A stretch of 45,720 bases of DNA from Fusobacteriaceae bacterium (GTDB lineage Bacteria > Fusobacteriota > Fusobacteriia > Fusobacteriales > Fusobacteriaceae), in NCBI GenBank assembly GCA_031272945.1, contig JAISST010000158.1:1-45720 (forward strand), written 5' to 3'. A program made the position numbers and the translations under genes. Under the pieces are notes generated by a model. It was given only the letters and a program-made list of their open reading frames with translations. It had not been told where the DNA came from and ran no database searches. The first letter of the stretch is position 1; each line of letters opens with the position of its first letter. Positions 16,766 to 25,776 of this stretch are shown here, one piece after another.

Positions 16766-18082
16766 ATGAAAAAGGCGATGGTGTTCGGCGCGGGACTCAG
16801 CGGCAGGGGAGCGGAAAAACTGCTGCTGAAGGATGGATATTCCGTCCTCATGGTCGACGACAAAGAGTCCGGTTGTCTGTCTTCATCAAAGGCGCAGGAA
16901 TTGCTGGATGGCGTGGATCTTTTTATCAAAAGTCCCGGGATTCCCTATGTGCCTCTTGTCCAAAAAGCGCTTGAAAAAGACATTCCGGTCATCAATGAGA
17001 TCGAGTTGGCCTACCGGTATAAGACAAAACACGGGATTCGCTCCACGATCATTGCGGTGACCGGCACAAACGGAAAGACCACCGTGACCACAAAGATCGC
17101 GGAACTGCTGCAAACCGCGGGATATAACGTGGCGTGCGCAGGGAATGTGGGCGCGTCCTGGGCGGAACTCCTGACGGAGGACAGATCGCCCGACTATACG
17201 GTCTTGGAGCTCAGTTCCTTCCAGCTGGAAAATATCCGGACGTTTCGGGCGGATATCGCCATGATCATCAATCTGACGCCCGATCATCTGGAGCGCTACG
17301 GGAATGTTTCCGAATATTACGAAACGAAATTCCGCGTCACAAACGCCCAGCGGCGGGAGGACCTGTTCCTTTTGAACCTGGACAGCCCGGAAATCTTGAA
17401 AATCTTTGCGGAAAAGGGGCCGGTCGAAAGCGGCGTTCTCTCCCTTTCCCGAAAGGACCCGCAGGCGGACTATCATGTGGAAGACGGATTGTTGCGAACG
17501 GGGGATGAAATCATTTTTGATTGCGGAAGACTTGCCCTCAAAGGGGAACACAATCTTGAAAACGCGCTTTTTATCGCGGCGACGGCGAAAACCCTCGGCG
17601 TAAAAAACGAGATCATCGCGGATTTCCTGTATCACACGGGAAACGTCGAACATCGGATGGAGGTCTTTTACCGCTATGGCAAAATCACGTTCATTAACGA
17701 TTCCAAAGGCACAAATATCGAAGCCTCCCGTTTTGCCATAGAAGCCTGCCCCGGTTGCGTCCTGATCTGCGGAGGCCATGACAAGAAGCTTGATTGGGCG
17801 CCTCTGGCGGATTTGATCAAAGCCCGGGTGAAAACAGTGTACCTGATCGGAGAAAACGCCGACATATTACGGGCTCTGCTTCTCCGAAAGGGCTACGGAG
17901 AGGAGCGCATCCATTCTCTCCATACGCTAAGGGAATCTCTGCGGCATCTGCGGGAAAGGTGCGTTTCCGACCGGAAACAGACGGTATTGCTGTCGCCGGC
18001 CACTTCCAGTTACGACCAGTTTACGAATTTTGAAGAACGGGGAAGACGCTTCAAGGAACTTGTACAGGAAATATTCAGATAA
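16766..18082 (+). CDS. murD: UDP-N-acetylmuramoylalanine--D-glutamate ligase MurD
   Basis: This 438-residue Mur ligase opens with a Rossmann-like substrate domain (VFGAGLSGRGAEKLL, then KSPGIPY). It has the ATPase P-loop AVTGTNGKTTVTTK, the ELSSFQLE motif specific to MurD, NLTPDHLERYG, and a C-terminal domain with FINDSKGTNIEA. It adds D-Glu to UDP-MurNAc-L-Ala. It is followed 10 bp later by murG. ftsW, which lies between murD and murG in many bacteria, is absent here. Confidence 0.96.
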   Translation: MKKAMVFGAGLSGRGAEKLLLKDGYSVLMVDDKESGCLSSSKAQELLDGVDLFIKSPGIPYVPLVQKALEKDIPVINEIELAYRYKTKHGIRSTIIAVTGTNGKTTVTTKIAELLQTAGYNVACAGNVGASWAELLTEDRSPDYTVLELSSFQLENIRTFRADIAMIINLTPDHLERYGNVSEYYETKFRVTNAQRREDLFLLNLDSPEILKIFAEKGPVESGVLSLSRKDPQADYHVEDGLLRTGDEIIFDCGRLALKGEHNLENALFIAATAKTLGVKNEIIADFLYHTGNVEHRMEVFYRYGKITFINDSKGTNIEASRFAIEACPGCVLICGGHDKKLDWAPLADLIKARVKTVYLIGENADILRALLLRKGYGEERIHSLHTLRESLRHLRERCVSDRKQTVLLSPATSSYDQFTNFEERGRRFKELVQEIFR

Positions 18083-18092
18083 AGAGGGAAAC

Positions 18093-19166
18093 ATGAACAA
18101 AAAAGTTTTGATTACGACGGGAGGAACCGGAGGCCATATCTATCCGGCGCTTGCGGTAGCGGAAGAATTGCGGGACAAAGGGATTCCGGTCCTTTTCGTG
18201 GGAAGCGACTCCCGGATGGAAAAGGATATTGTTCCCCGGGAGGGATTTCCTTTTGTGGGGCTCCGGATCCGCCCTCCGAGGAATCTCCGGAATATTTTAA
18301 TATTCATCACGGCCCTGGCAAAGGGGTTTTGGCTTGTTCTTAAAGAAAAACCCGACGCCGTCATCGGGTTCGGAAATTATATTTCCGTCCCTTGCGTCCT
18401 GGCGGGCCTGCTCCTTCGAAAGAAAGTCTATCTGCAGGAACAGAACGCGACCATCGGGGGGGCCAACAAGTTCTTTTACCATTTTTGCGACAAGACATTT
18501 CTGGCCTTCGGCAAAACCTACGACGCCATTCCGTACAAGTATCAGAAAAAAATGATCATTGCGGGAAATCCCCTGAGACGGGAAATCTACGCCGTCAATC
18601 CCGCCGAAGAAAAAGAAAAATTGAAAATCGAAACGGAGGAAAAGGTGCTGGTGGTCACGGGGGGTTCCCTCGGCGCCAGGGCCATCAACGAAGGGGTGCT
18701 GCGAAACTGGGAGGAAATTTTTGAAAACAAGAAACTGCGTCTTTATTGGGCCACCGGCGAAGACAACTATGAAGAGATCAGCGAAAAGCTCACAAGAGTC
18801 AAAATATCGGATACGATCAAGCCCTATTTCAACAACATGATCCACATTATGTCGGCGGCGGATCTTGTGGTCTGCCGGGCGGGGGCGCTGACGATTTCCG
18901 AGATCATCGAGCTGGAAAAACCCTCCATCATTATCCCCTACAGTTCCAAAAAGGTCGGGCAGTCCGACAACGCGGAAATACTGCAGGATAATGAGTCCGC
19001 CCTTGTTTTTCACAACCATGAGACGGAAAAAGCCATCGGGACGGCGCTGGAAATTATCCACGACAGCGAAAGACTTATTGCCATGCGGGCAAAGATCAAG
19101 AATCTCAAAGGGGAAAACGCCGCCCGGAAAATCGTGGAAAATCTGGACATTTGGAGGAACGCATGA
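18093..19166 (+). CDS. murG: UDP-N-acetylglucosamine--lipid I GlcNAc transferase MurG
   Basis: This 357-residue GT28 glycosyltransferase of the inner-membrane inner face makes lipid II. The GGTGGHIYPALAVAEEL loop is at the N-terminus, GGSLGARAINE starts the C-terminal lobe, and CRAGALTISEIIEL with GQSDNAE covers the UDP-GlcNAc site. The ORF-track start at 18030 overlaps murD. The ATG at 18093 follows GAGGGAAAC and gives the family-standard N-terminus. Its stop overlaps murC by ATGA. Confidence 0.96.
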   Translation: MNKKVLITTGGTGGHIYPALAVAEELRDKGIPVLFVGSDSRMEKDIVPREGFPFVGLRIRPPRNLRNILIFITALAKGFWLVLKEKPDAVIGFGNYISVPCVLAGLLLRKKVYLQEQNATIGGANKFFYHFCDKTFLAFGKTYDAIPYKYQKKMIIAGNPLRREIYAVNPAEEKEKLKIETEEKVLVVTGGSLGARAINEGVLRNWEEIFENKKLRLYWATGEDNYEEISEKLTRVKISDTIKPYFNNMIHIMSAADLVVCRAGALTISEIIELEKPSIIIPYSSKKVGQSDNAEILQDNESALVFHNHETEKAIGTALEIIHDSERLIAMRAKIKNLKGENAARKIVENLDIWRNA

Positions 19167-20539
19167 AAAAAATTTACTTTATCGGGATCAACGGAATCGG
19201 CATGAGCGGGCTGGCCAAAATCATGAAGACCAAAAACTATTCGGTGAAAGGTTCCGATCTCACCCGGAGTTATGTGACAGACGAAATGGAAGCCATGGGA
19301 ATCGAAATATACGGACAACACCTGGCGGAGCAGGTCATGGGCAGCGACATGGTCATCGCCTCCAGCGCCATCAAGGCCGACAACCCCGAATACGCCTACG
19401 CCAAGGAGCATGGCGTCAAGATTCTGAAACGGGGGGAACTTTTGGCCATGCTGCTCAACGACGAAACCGGAATCGCCGTCGCGGGAACCCACGGAAAAAC
19501 CACGACGACGTCGATGATGTCCTCCGTCATGCTTCCGCTAAATCCCACGATCGTTATCGGCGGAATTCTCCCGGAAATCGGGTCCAACGCAAAAATCGGG
19601 ACTTCCGAGTATTTTGTGGCCGAAGCGGACGAAAGCGACAATTCCTTTCTCTATATGTATCCCAAATACTCGATTATCACGAATATAGAAGAAGACCATA
19701 TGGAAAACCACGGCTCCCTGAGCAATATTATCAAATCTTTTTCGGTATTTCTGGATCAGACGAAAGAGGAGTGCATTGTCTGCGCCGACAACGAAAATAT
19801 CAGAGAAATCATAGCCAACAAAAAACGAATCCGGCAGCTTTCGCCGAAAATCACCACATACGGAGTCGCGGATCAAGAGCGGGATATTCAGGCCGGAGAC
19901 ATCCGGATAGAGGGACAGCTGACGACGTACGAAGTCCACGTGAGGGAGAGAAGCCTCGGGCGCTTTCAATTGGCGATTCCCGGGACCCACAATGTGTTGA
20001 ATTCCCTTCCGGTCATCTATCTGGCTGAAAAATTCGGGATACCGCCGAAAAAAATCAAAGAGGTTCTGGCGGGATTCAAAGGCTCCCGGAGAAGATACGA
20101 CGTTCTGTACGACAATCCGGAAAGCGGGATCAAAATCATAGACGACTACGCCCATCATCCTACGGAAATCAAAGCGACGCTGTCGGGCGCCCGATCCATT
20201 GAAAAGGAAAAGATCACGGTGATTTTTCAGCCCCATCGCTACAGTCGGCTCAAATTTTTGCTGCATCAATTTAAACGCGCTTTCGACGAGGCTTCGGAAC
20301 TGATTCTGCTTCCGGTCTACAGCGCGGGGGAACGGGATGAGTTCGGCGTATCCCTGCGGGATCTGGAGCGGGAGATCGACCGGGACAATGTATCGCTCGA
20401 AACCGACAGAGAAAAAATCATCGAAAGAATTCTTCGGTCCGCCGGTCGCGAGATTTTTCTGTTTATGGGGGCGGGAGATATTTCGGGAATCGCTCATGAA
20501 GCGGCGGAAAAACTCCGAAGGAAAGACGAAACGGTATGA
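19163..20539 (+). CDS. murC: UDP-N-acetylmuramate--L-alanine ligase MurC
   Basis: This 458-residue Mur ligase begins KKIYFIGINGIGMSGLA. The ATPase loop is AVAGTHGKTTTTSMM, with EADESDNSFL and IIDDYAHHPTEIKAT characteristic of MurC. It adds L-Ala to UDP-MurNAc as the first step of the peptide stem. The ORF-track TTG at 19151 is rejected because GGAGGA lies between it and the ATG at 19163. Overlaps by 4 nt with murG upstream and murB downstream (both ATGA) show tight translational coupling. Confidence 0.96.
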   Translation: MKKIYFIGINGIGMSGLAKIMKTKNYSVKGSDLTRSYVTDEMEAMGIEIYGQHLAEQVMGSDMVIASSAIKADNPEYAYAKEHGVKILKRGELLAMLLNDETGIAVAGTHGKTTTTSMMSSVMLPLNPTIVIGGILPEIGSNAKIGTSEYFVAEADESDNSFLYMYPKYSIITNIEEDHMENHGSLSNIIKSFSVFLDQTKEECIVCADNENIREIIANKKRIRQLSPKITTYGVADQERDIQAGDIRIEGQLTTYEVHVRERSLGRFQLAIPGTHNVLNSLPVIYLAEKFGIPPKKIKEVLAGFKGSRRRYDVLYDNPESGIKIIDDYAHHPTEIKATLSGARSIEKEKITVIFQPHRYSRLKFLLHQFKRAFDEASELILLPVYSAGERDEFGVSLRDLEREIDRDNVSLETDREKIIERILRSAGREIFLFMGAGDISGIAHEAAEKLRRKDETV

Positions 20540-21375
20540 TAGTTTGGAAAGATGCGCCCATGCGGCAAAAATCCAATATGAAAATCGGCGGCGTCGCGGA
20601 CTTTTTCATTGAGGCGGAAAATAAAGAGGAGCTTCCGGAAATCTACCGGAACTACCGGGAGATTTTTTTGATCGGAAATGGTACGAACACGCTGTTGTCC
20701 GATGGGAGGCTCCGGCGGGCCTTCGTATCCTTGAAAAAACTCCGGGATATCACGGAATTGCCGGAAGGTCGGGTCCGGGTCGGAGCGGGACTGGATTTCA
20801 AAGAGCTGATCCGGTTTATGCGCGAAAAGGATTACGGCGGATTGGAAAACCTGGCGGGCATTCCGGGGACCGTCGGCGGATTGACCTGCATGAACGCGGG
20901 CGCATACGGCGGAAGAATATTCGATTGTATAGAAAGCGTCGGGATTATGGATGAAAACCTTGCGCTCCGCACCCTGGAGAAAGAGGAGATCAAGTTCTCC
21001 TACCGGTATACGGAAATCCGGGACAGAGGATGGGTTATCGTCAATGTGACATTTCGCTTCGGGAAGGGGTTTGATCTTGCCCGGGTCAAAGAAATCCAGG
21101 CAATGCGGGAAGCGAAGCAGCCCCTCAATTATCCGAGTCTCGGCAGCACGTTCAAAAATCCCGATGGCGCTTTCGCGGCGCGGCTCATCACCGACGCGGG
21201 GTTGAAGGGCCGACGGATCGGAGACGCGCAGATTTCGGAAAAGCACCCGAATTTTATTATCAATCTCGGAAACGCCGCGTATTCCGACGTGACAGGACTC
21301 ATAGAGCTCGTGTGTACGACGGTTCGCGCCCGGAGCGGCATCGCGCTTGAAAAAGAAATCGTCGTGGTGGAATAA
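20536..21375 (+). CDS. murB: UDP-N-acetylenolpyruvoylglucosamine reductase MurB
   Basis: This 279-residue flavoenzyme reduces enolpyruvyl-UDP-GlcNAc to UDP-MurNAc with NADPH. The FAD-binding segment LIGNGTNTLLSD and GLENLAGIPGTVGG are present. The active-site stretch PSLGSTFKNP contains the Ser proton donor, and ISEKHPNFIINLG lies in the C-terminal domain. The short form and lack of the type I insertion suggest a type II MurB. It is coupled to murC by an ATGA overlap. Confidence 0.95.
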   Translation: MIVWKDAPMRQKSNMKIGGVADFFIEAENKEELPEIYRNYREIFLIGNGTNTLLSDGRLRRAFVSLKKLRDITELPEGRVRVGAGLDFKELIRFMREKDYGGLENLAGIPGTVGGLTCMNAGAYGGRIFDCIESVGIMDENLALRTLEKEEIKFSYRYTEIRDRGWVIVNVTFRFGKGFDLARVKEIQAMREAKQPLNYPSLGSTFKNPDGAFAARLITDAGLKGRRIGDAQISEKHPNFIINLGNAAYSDVTGLIELVCTTVRARSGIALEKEIVVVE

Positions 21376-21402
21376 ATCAAGAAAACGAAGGGAGGAGGAA
21401 GT

Positions 21403-22275
21403 ATGAAAATCGCTGTATTTATGGGGGGCGTATCATCCGAACGGGAGGTGTCGCTCTGGACGGGAACGGCTGTTTTGGAGAGCCTGAAGCGGATGGGGTA
21501 TGACGCTTACGGCATCGACGTCACGGAAGAAAACGGCCTCAGCGCGTATACGGAAAATACATATGATCTGGCCTTTCTGGCCTTTCACGGAGAGGACGGG
21601 GAAGGGGGACGGGTCCAGAGCATCCTGGATATTCTAAGAAAGCCTTATACGGGTTCCGGCGTGATTCCCAGCGCCGTCGCCATGGACAAGGCCCTGACCA
21701 AGAGGATCGCTCACGATTGTGGGATCCGGATCGCAAAATCCTACGAAAACCTCGATGAGGTCGACAGTTGGCCGGTTGTGGTGAAACCCGCCCGGGAAGG
21801 CTCAAGCATCGGCGTCTATATTTGCAAGGACAGAGCGGAAGCGGAAAAGGCCCTTGCGGAATCAGGCGACAAAAAACTTGTGATCGAGGAATTTATCAAG
21901 GGAGAGGAATTGACGGTAGGGGTACTGAACGGAGAAGCCCTGGGCGTATTGCGGATTTTCCCGCAGAAAAGCGCAATGTACGACTACAAGTCCAAATATG
22001 CCGTAGGCGGGTCCGTGCATGAATTTCCCGCGAAAATTAAAAAGAAAATTTACGACAGGGCCATGGCGGAATCCGAGCTGATCCACAGGGAGTTGGGTCT
22101 CGCCGGGATATCGCGCAGCGATTTCCTCATGAAGGACGACGAATTGTATTTCCTTGAGGTCAATACCTGCCCCGGGATGACCAAAACGAGTCTCGTGCCG
22201 GACCTGGGAACCTTGAAAGGGTATACTTACGACGACTTGATCCGGATTATGGTGGAAACGTTCCAACCCCGGTAG
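21403..22275 (+). CDS. ddl: D-alanine--D-alanine ligase
   Basis: This 290-residue ATP-grasp enzyme makes the D-Ala-D-Ala that MurF uses. Motifs are MGGVSSEREVSLWTG, FHGEDGEGGRVQ, VVKPAREGSSIGV and EVNTCPGMTKTSLVP. The omega-loop YDYKSKY has the Tyr seen in D-Ala-D-Ala rather than D-Ala-D-Lac ligases, so a normal vancomycin-binding stem is expected. It is slightly shorter than DdlB (about 306). GGGAGGAGG sits 5 nt before the ATG. Confidence 0.94.
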   Translation: MKIAVFMGGVSSEREVSLWTGTAVLESLKRMGYDAYGIDVTEENGLSAYTENTYDLAFLAFHGEDGEGGRVQSILDILRKPYTGSGVIPSAVAMDKALTKRIAHDCGIRIAKSYENLDEVDSWPVVVKPAREGSSIGVYICKDRAEAEKALAESGDKKLVIEEFIKGEELTVGVLNGEALGVLRIFPQKSAMYDYKSKYAVGGSVHEFPAKIKKKIYDRAMAESELIHRELGLAGISRSDFLMKDDELYFLEVNTCPGMTKTSLVPDLGTLKGYTYDDLIRIMVETFQPR

Positions 22276-22286
22276 TCGGTTTGAAA

Positions 22287-23063
22287 ATGGATGTGATGCG
22301 GATGCTGAGAATATTTTTCCGGATTTCCCTGCTTCTTGCCCTGAGTTATCTGTTTTACTATATTCCGGGCCGCTTTTTCAAACTGCCTCTTTTTCAGGTG
22401 AAGACCCCGAAAATCGAATATACAAACGAGAAAGGGGCCGAGGGAAACAGAAAAATATCGCAAAACGAATTGACAGAAATGGGAGAAATAACATATAATA
22501 GTAATATATGGGAAATAGATTATCCTTCCATTGAAAAACTTTTGCGCGGGGACATCCGGATCAAAGACGCGAAGGTGTATCCCAGCGCGCCTGACGAGGT
22601 AACGTTTCTGATAACGGAAAGGGAACCGTTTTCTTATATCCGGCAGGATAACCGGATTTTTCTTCTGGATGAAGAGGGGATTCTTTTTGGATTTTTGGAT
22701 GAAAAGGAAAAAAAGGACCTGCCGCTGTTTGTGATCGGCGACGAGGATCCTGAAAAAGACGATAAAATCAAGCGATTCATCGAAATCATCAAAAATATGG
22801 ACGAAAATCTTTTAAAGGAAATTTCCCAGGTCTATGAGACCGATAAACATTGCGTCAATTTGATTCTTGTGGACGGGACGTTGATCCGGACCGACAAGGA
22901 TGTGGGGAAGAGCAAATACAGAATCGCGGGGAATCTTTATTATAATTTGAAAAAGGAAAGAAAAAGAATAGAATATATGGATTTGCGCTTTGATCATTTC
23001 ATCGTGAAAGAAAATGAAAAAGATATCGTAAAAGAAGAGGAAAAAGCGACGGTAGAACAGTAG
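22287..23063 (+). CDS. ftsQ: Cell division protein FtsQ/DivIB
   Basis: This 258-residue bitopic membrane protein has a short cytoplasmic N-terminus, one span (about residues 8-27, FFRISLLLALSYLFYY) and an extracytoplasmic part. The latter has a POTRA-like region (IREDIRIKDAKVYPSAPDEV-type pattern) and an FtsQ beta domain (PFSYIRQDNRIFLLDEEG). The C-terminus is acidic and basic charged. It bridges early and late divisome proteins. Conservation is low; its position between ddl and ftsA makes the call. The start is uncertain: TTG 22281, ATG 22287 and ATG 22296 all lack a strong ribosome site. A consensus promoter lies inside it. Confidence 0.85.
   Translation: MDVMRMLRIFFRISLLLALSYLFYYIPGRFFKLPLFQVKTPKIEYTNEKGAEGNRKISQNELTEMGEITYNSNIWEIDYPSIEKLLRGDIRIKDAKVYPSAPDEVTFLITEREPFSYIRQDNRIFLLDEEGILFGFLDEKEKKDLPLFVIGDEDPEKDDKIKRFIEIIKNMDENLLKEISQVYETDKHCVNLILVDGTLIRTDKDVGKSKYRIAGNLYYNLKKERKRIEYMDLRFDHFIVKENEKDIVKEEEKATVEQ
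22470..22499 (+). promoter_or_regulatory. Perfect-consensus sigma70 promoter inside ftsQ
   Basis: TTGACA and TATAAT, both 6/6 matches, are separated by 18 bp within the ftsQ coding sequence, about 580 bp upstream of ftsA. It would give ftsA-ftsZ a strong promoter independent of the mur genes, as internal fts promoters do in other bacteria. Confidence 0.65.
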
Positions 23064-23082
23064 TGATCGGAGGAATTTGCCA

Positions 23083-24678
23083 ATGCTGACAACAGACGGA
23101 TTTGAGAAACCTATGGAAAAACAAGGATTTCACTCAACGAAAACGGTCATCGACATCGGAAACGCCCAAATCAAGGGCATCGTTGGAGAAATCAATTATT
23201 CGGGGACCAACGATCAGTTGTCCGTATCTGTTTTAAAATACAAGGAAATTGAAAGCGGCGGTCTCGTGCGATCGGAAATTACCGCCGAATATGATTTGAT
23301 CAGCGCCGTCGCGGTAGTCTTGGACGCGTTGCGGGTTTCGGAACGACCCGTGGACAAAGTGTCCATCGGACTGGGGGGCGCGGCCTTCAAAACCGCCCGG
23401 GCCACCAACCGCCTCGTCACGGAATATCAGGCAAAAACCCTGACGGAAGAAGACATCGAAGATTTTTACAAAAAAGCCCAGCGGGAACTTTTGAGCCCGG
23501 GTGACCGCGTAATTCACCGGGAAATGTACAACATCCGGGTCAATGACAAACCGACGGCAAGTCCCGTGGGCCGCGTGGCCGATACGTTGCGGGCCGACGT
23601 GTATTTCATCTATATGGAAGAAGCCGCGTACCGTCGATATGAGGACTTGTTCCGCAAAATTCCCGACGGTCCCGCCATTGAGCGGATCATGGCCAACGGA
23701 TATACGGCCGCAATGGCGCTCCTCAGAAACGAAGAAAAAAACGCCGGCGTGATCTTGGCGGACATCGGCTGGGGCACGACGGATATCGTGATATTCAAGC
23801 GCAACTGGCTCCTTGACTTTGAAAGCATACCCTTCGGCATGATGCACTTCATACTGGATCTCTGCAAACTCCCTCAGTTCATCAATTATAAAGACGGGGA
23901 ACAGAGATATACTGCGAAATCGACCATCAGCCAGGAATACGCGGAAGAACTTCTGGAATTGTATATCCAAAACAAGATCGGCGCGAAAGAGACATTTTTC
24001 AAAGAAACCGTCTACTGCAGGGGGGAATACATTCTGGAATTGATCGCCATGCGCTGTGAGCATATCGCGGAGGAGATCAAAAAAGTATTGCCGAACTTGA
24101 ACAAAGACCTCAAAAAAGGGATCATCCTCACCGGAGGCGGATCCAGAATATACGGTCTCGCAGAGAAAATCAAGGAGAAAACAGGCCATTCGGTCGTATG
24201 TAACGCCCTTCCCTTCTTCCGCTTTCACGGTCTTCCGGAAGTGGACGAACGGATGGCGGCCGTGATCGGACTGTTTGGAGAGGCCATCGAAGCGGAATAT
24301 GAGCGGGCGCTGAAAGCCGGATTCCTGGAAACAGACGGGGACACGGCGCAACCTGTAGAGTCCGACCGGCAGCCGGGTTTGCCGGATCAAGGGGCGAGTA
24401 CCGGCGATCCAAAAATAGACGAACCGGGAACGGAGCAAACGGGAGCGCAGACCGGAACCGGAGGGGAAGAGGAGCCCTTTGTTCCGCCGCAGGACATTCC
24501 GCCTTCGGTATCGGACCAGCCGACGGGCGATGATATAGACGAAGCATTCCAGAATATTTTGGGGAACAGACCGTCGGAGAAGAAAAAACCGGAACCGAAG
24601 TCTTCCGAGGACAAGCGTAAAATTAAAGATAAAGTCAAAATCTGGTGGCAGAATATAAAAGAGAATTATATGGATTAA
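23083..24678 (+). CDS. ftsA: Cell division protein FtsA with long acidic/proline-rich linker
   Basis: This 531-residue actin-fold protein tethers FtsZ to the membrane. The ATP-site segments are visible: TVIDIGNAQIKG (phosphate 1), ADIGWGTTDIVIF (phosphate 2) and ILTGGGSRIYGL (adenosine). The fold ends near residue 415. An acidic, Pro/Gly/Thr-rich stretch of about 90 residues follows, then a basic amphipathic C-terminal helix (KIKDKVKIWWQNIKENY) fitting the membrane-targeting sequence. Typical FtsA is about 410-440 residues, so the linker is unusual. The ATG at 23083 is preferred over the ORF-track TTG because GGAGGA is 8 nt upstream of it. ftsZ follows after 12 bp. Confidence 0.93.
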   Translation: MLTTDGFEKPMEKQGFHSTKTVIDIGNAQIKGIVGEINYSGTNDQLSVSVLKYKEIESGGLVRSEITAEYDLISAVAVVLDALRVSERPVDKVSIGLGGAAFKTARATNRLVTEYQAKTLTEEDIEDFYKKAQRELLSPGDRVIHREMYNIRVNDKPTASPVGRVADTLRADVYFIYMEEAAYRRYEDLFRKIPDGPAIERIMANGYTAAMALLRNEEKNAGVILADIGWGTTDIVIFKRNWLLDFESIPFGMMHFILDLCKLPQFINYKDGEQRYTAKSTISQEYAEELLELYIQNKIGAKETFFKETVYCRGEYILELIAMRCEHIAEEIKKVLPNLNKDLKKGIILTGGGSRIYGLAEKIKEKTGHSVVCNALPFFRFHGLPEVDERMAAVIGLFGEAIEAEYERALKAGFLETDGDTAQPVESDRQPGLPDQGASTGDPKIDEPGTEQTGAQTGTGGEEEPFVPPQDIPPSVSDQPTGDDIDEAFQNILGNRPSEKKKPEPKSSEDKRKIKDKVKIWWQNIKENYMD

Positions 24679-24690
24679 GGGGGAAGAGAG

Positions 24691-25776
24691 ATGTTGCAAG
24701 AAAGCCAGACGGCAAAAATTATGGTAATCGGCGTAGGCGGAGGAGGAGGAAACGCCATCAACGATATGACCGAATCCGGCGTAACCGGGGTGGAATTTGT
24801 CGCCGCCAACACCGATGTGCAGGATTTGAACAAATCCCTTTCCGACACCCGCCTGCAATTGGGAGAGCGGTTGACAAAGGGAAGGGGAGCGGGCGGCGAT
24901 CCGGAAGTCGGGAGGCAGTCCGCCGAAGAGGACCGGGAGAAGATCGCGAAGCTCCTGAAAGGGGTGGACATGGTTTTTATTACGGCCGGTATGGGCGGCG
25001 GAACTGGAACGGGCGCTTCGCCCATCATTGCCGAGATTGCCCGGGAAATGGACATTCTGACGGTGGCGGTCGTGACAAAGCCTTTCAATTTTGAGGGAAA
25101 GAAACGCAGCGCCAACGCGGAAAGAGGAATAGAAAACCTTACGAAAGCCGTGGACTCCATTGTGATCATACCCAATGAAAAGCTCTTTGAGCTTCCCGAA
25201 AAGAAAATCACGTTGAAAAACGCCTTCCATGAGGCCAACAAAGTATTGAAAATAGGTATTCAGGGCATTTCCGATCTGATGTTGAAGCCCGGGCTTGTCA
25301 ATCTGGACTTTGCGGATATTATCAGCATCCTGAAGAATTCCGGCGTGGCCATGTTCGGGTTCGGAGAGAGCGACGCCAAAGAAAACCGCGCCTATGAGGC
25401 CGCGACCAAGGCGTTGGAATCCCCGCTGCTGGAAAGACAGATCCAGGGCGCCAGCAAGCTTTTGCTGAATATCACGGCCGATGAGTCTTTCGGACTGGAA
25501 GAAGCCCAGCAAGTGACGGATCTCATCAATAAGGCGTCCGGTAAGGAGATTGAAGTCAACCAGTGGGGCATTATCCAGGATGAGAGAATGGGTTCAAAAG
25601 TACAGGTGACACTGATTGCCACATGTTTTACCGACGTCGGGAATCCCAACGTTAATCCGGATAACAACCAAAAAACCCCGCCGAGAGGGACTTCGATTTC
25701 GAATCCACCGACAAAACCGGGCGATCCAGCCAATGAAGATCCTCCCTGGAAAATTTTCGGACAAATCAAAAAATAG
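24691..25776 (+). CDS. ftsZ: Cell division GTPase FtsZ
   Basis: This 361-residue tubulin homologue forms the Z ring. The N-terminal VIGVGGGGGNAINDM and the signature GMGGGTGTGASPI bind GTP; NAERGIENL and the T7-loop region (LVNLDFADIISILKNSG) are normal. The linker (about 320-350) is short and Pro/Asn-rich. The C-terminal peptide DPPWKIFGQIKK keeps the charged/hydrophobic pattern but departs from the usual DIPxFLR-type core. Ribosome site GGGGGAAGAG precedes the ATG. Its TAG directly abuts the convergent neighbour's stop. Confidence 0.97.
   Translation: MLQESQTAKIMVIGVGGGGGNAINDMTESGVTGVEFVAANTDVQDLNKSLSDTRLQLGERLTKGRGAGGDPEVGRQSAEEDREKIAKLLKGVDMVFITAGMGGGTGTGASPIIAEIAREMDILTVAVVTKPFNFEGKKRSANAERGIENLTKAVDSIVIIPNEKLFELPEKKITLKNAFHEANKVLKIGIQGISDLMLKPGLVNLDFADIISILKNSGVAMFGFGESDAKENRAYEAATKALESPLLERQIQGASKLLLNITADESFGLEEAQQVTDLINKASGKEIEVNQWGIIQDERMGSKVQVTLIATCFTDVGNPNVNPDNNQKTPPRGTSISNPPTKPGDPANEDPPWKIFGQIKK

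Noticed and set aside
23233-25512. 759-codon minus-strand ORF opposite ftsA/ftsZ
   Set aside because: Shadow of ftsA and ftsZ; low-complexity translation with no recognisable domain and no ribosome site.
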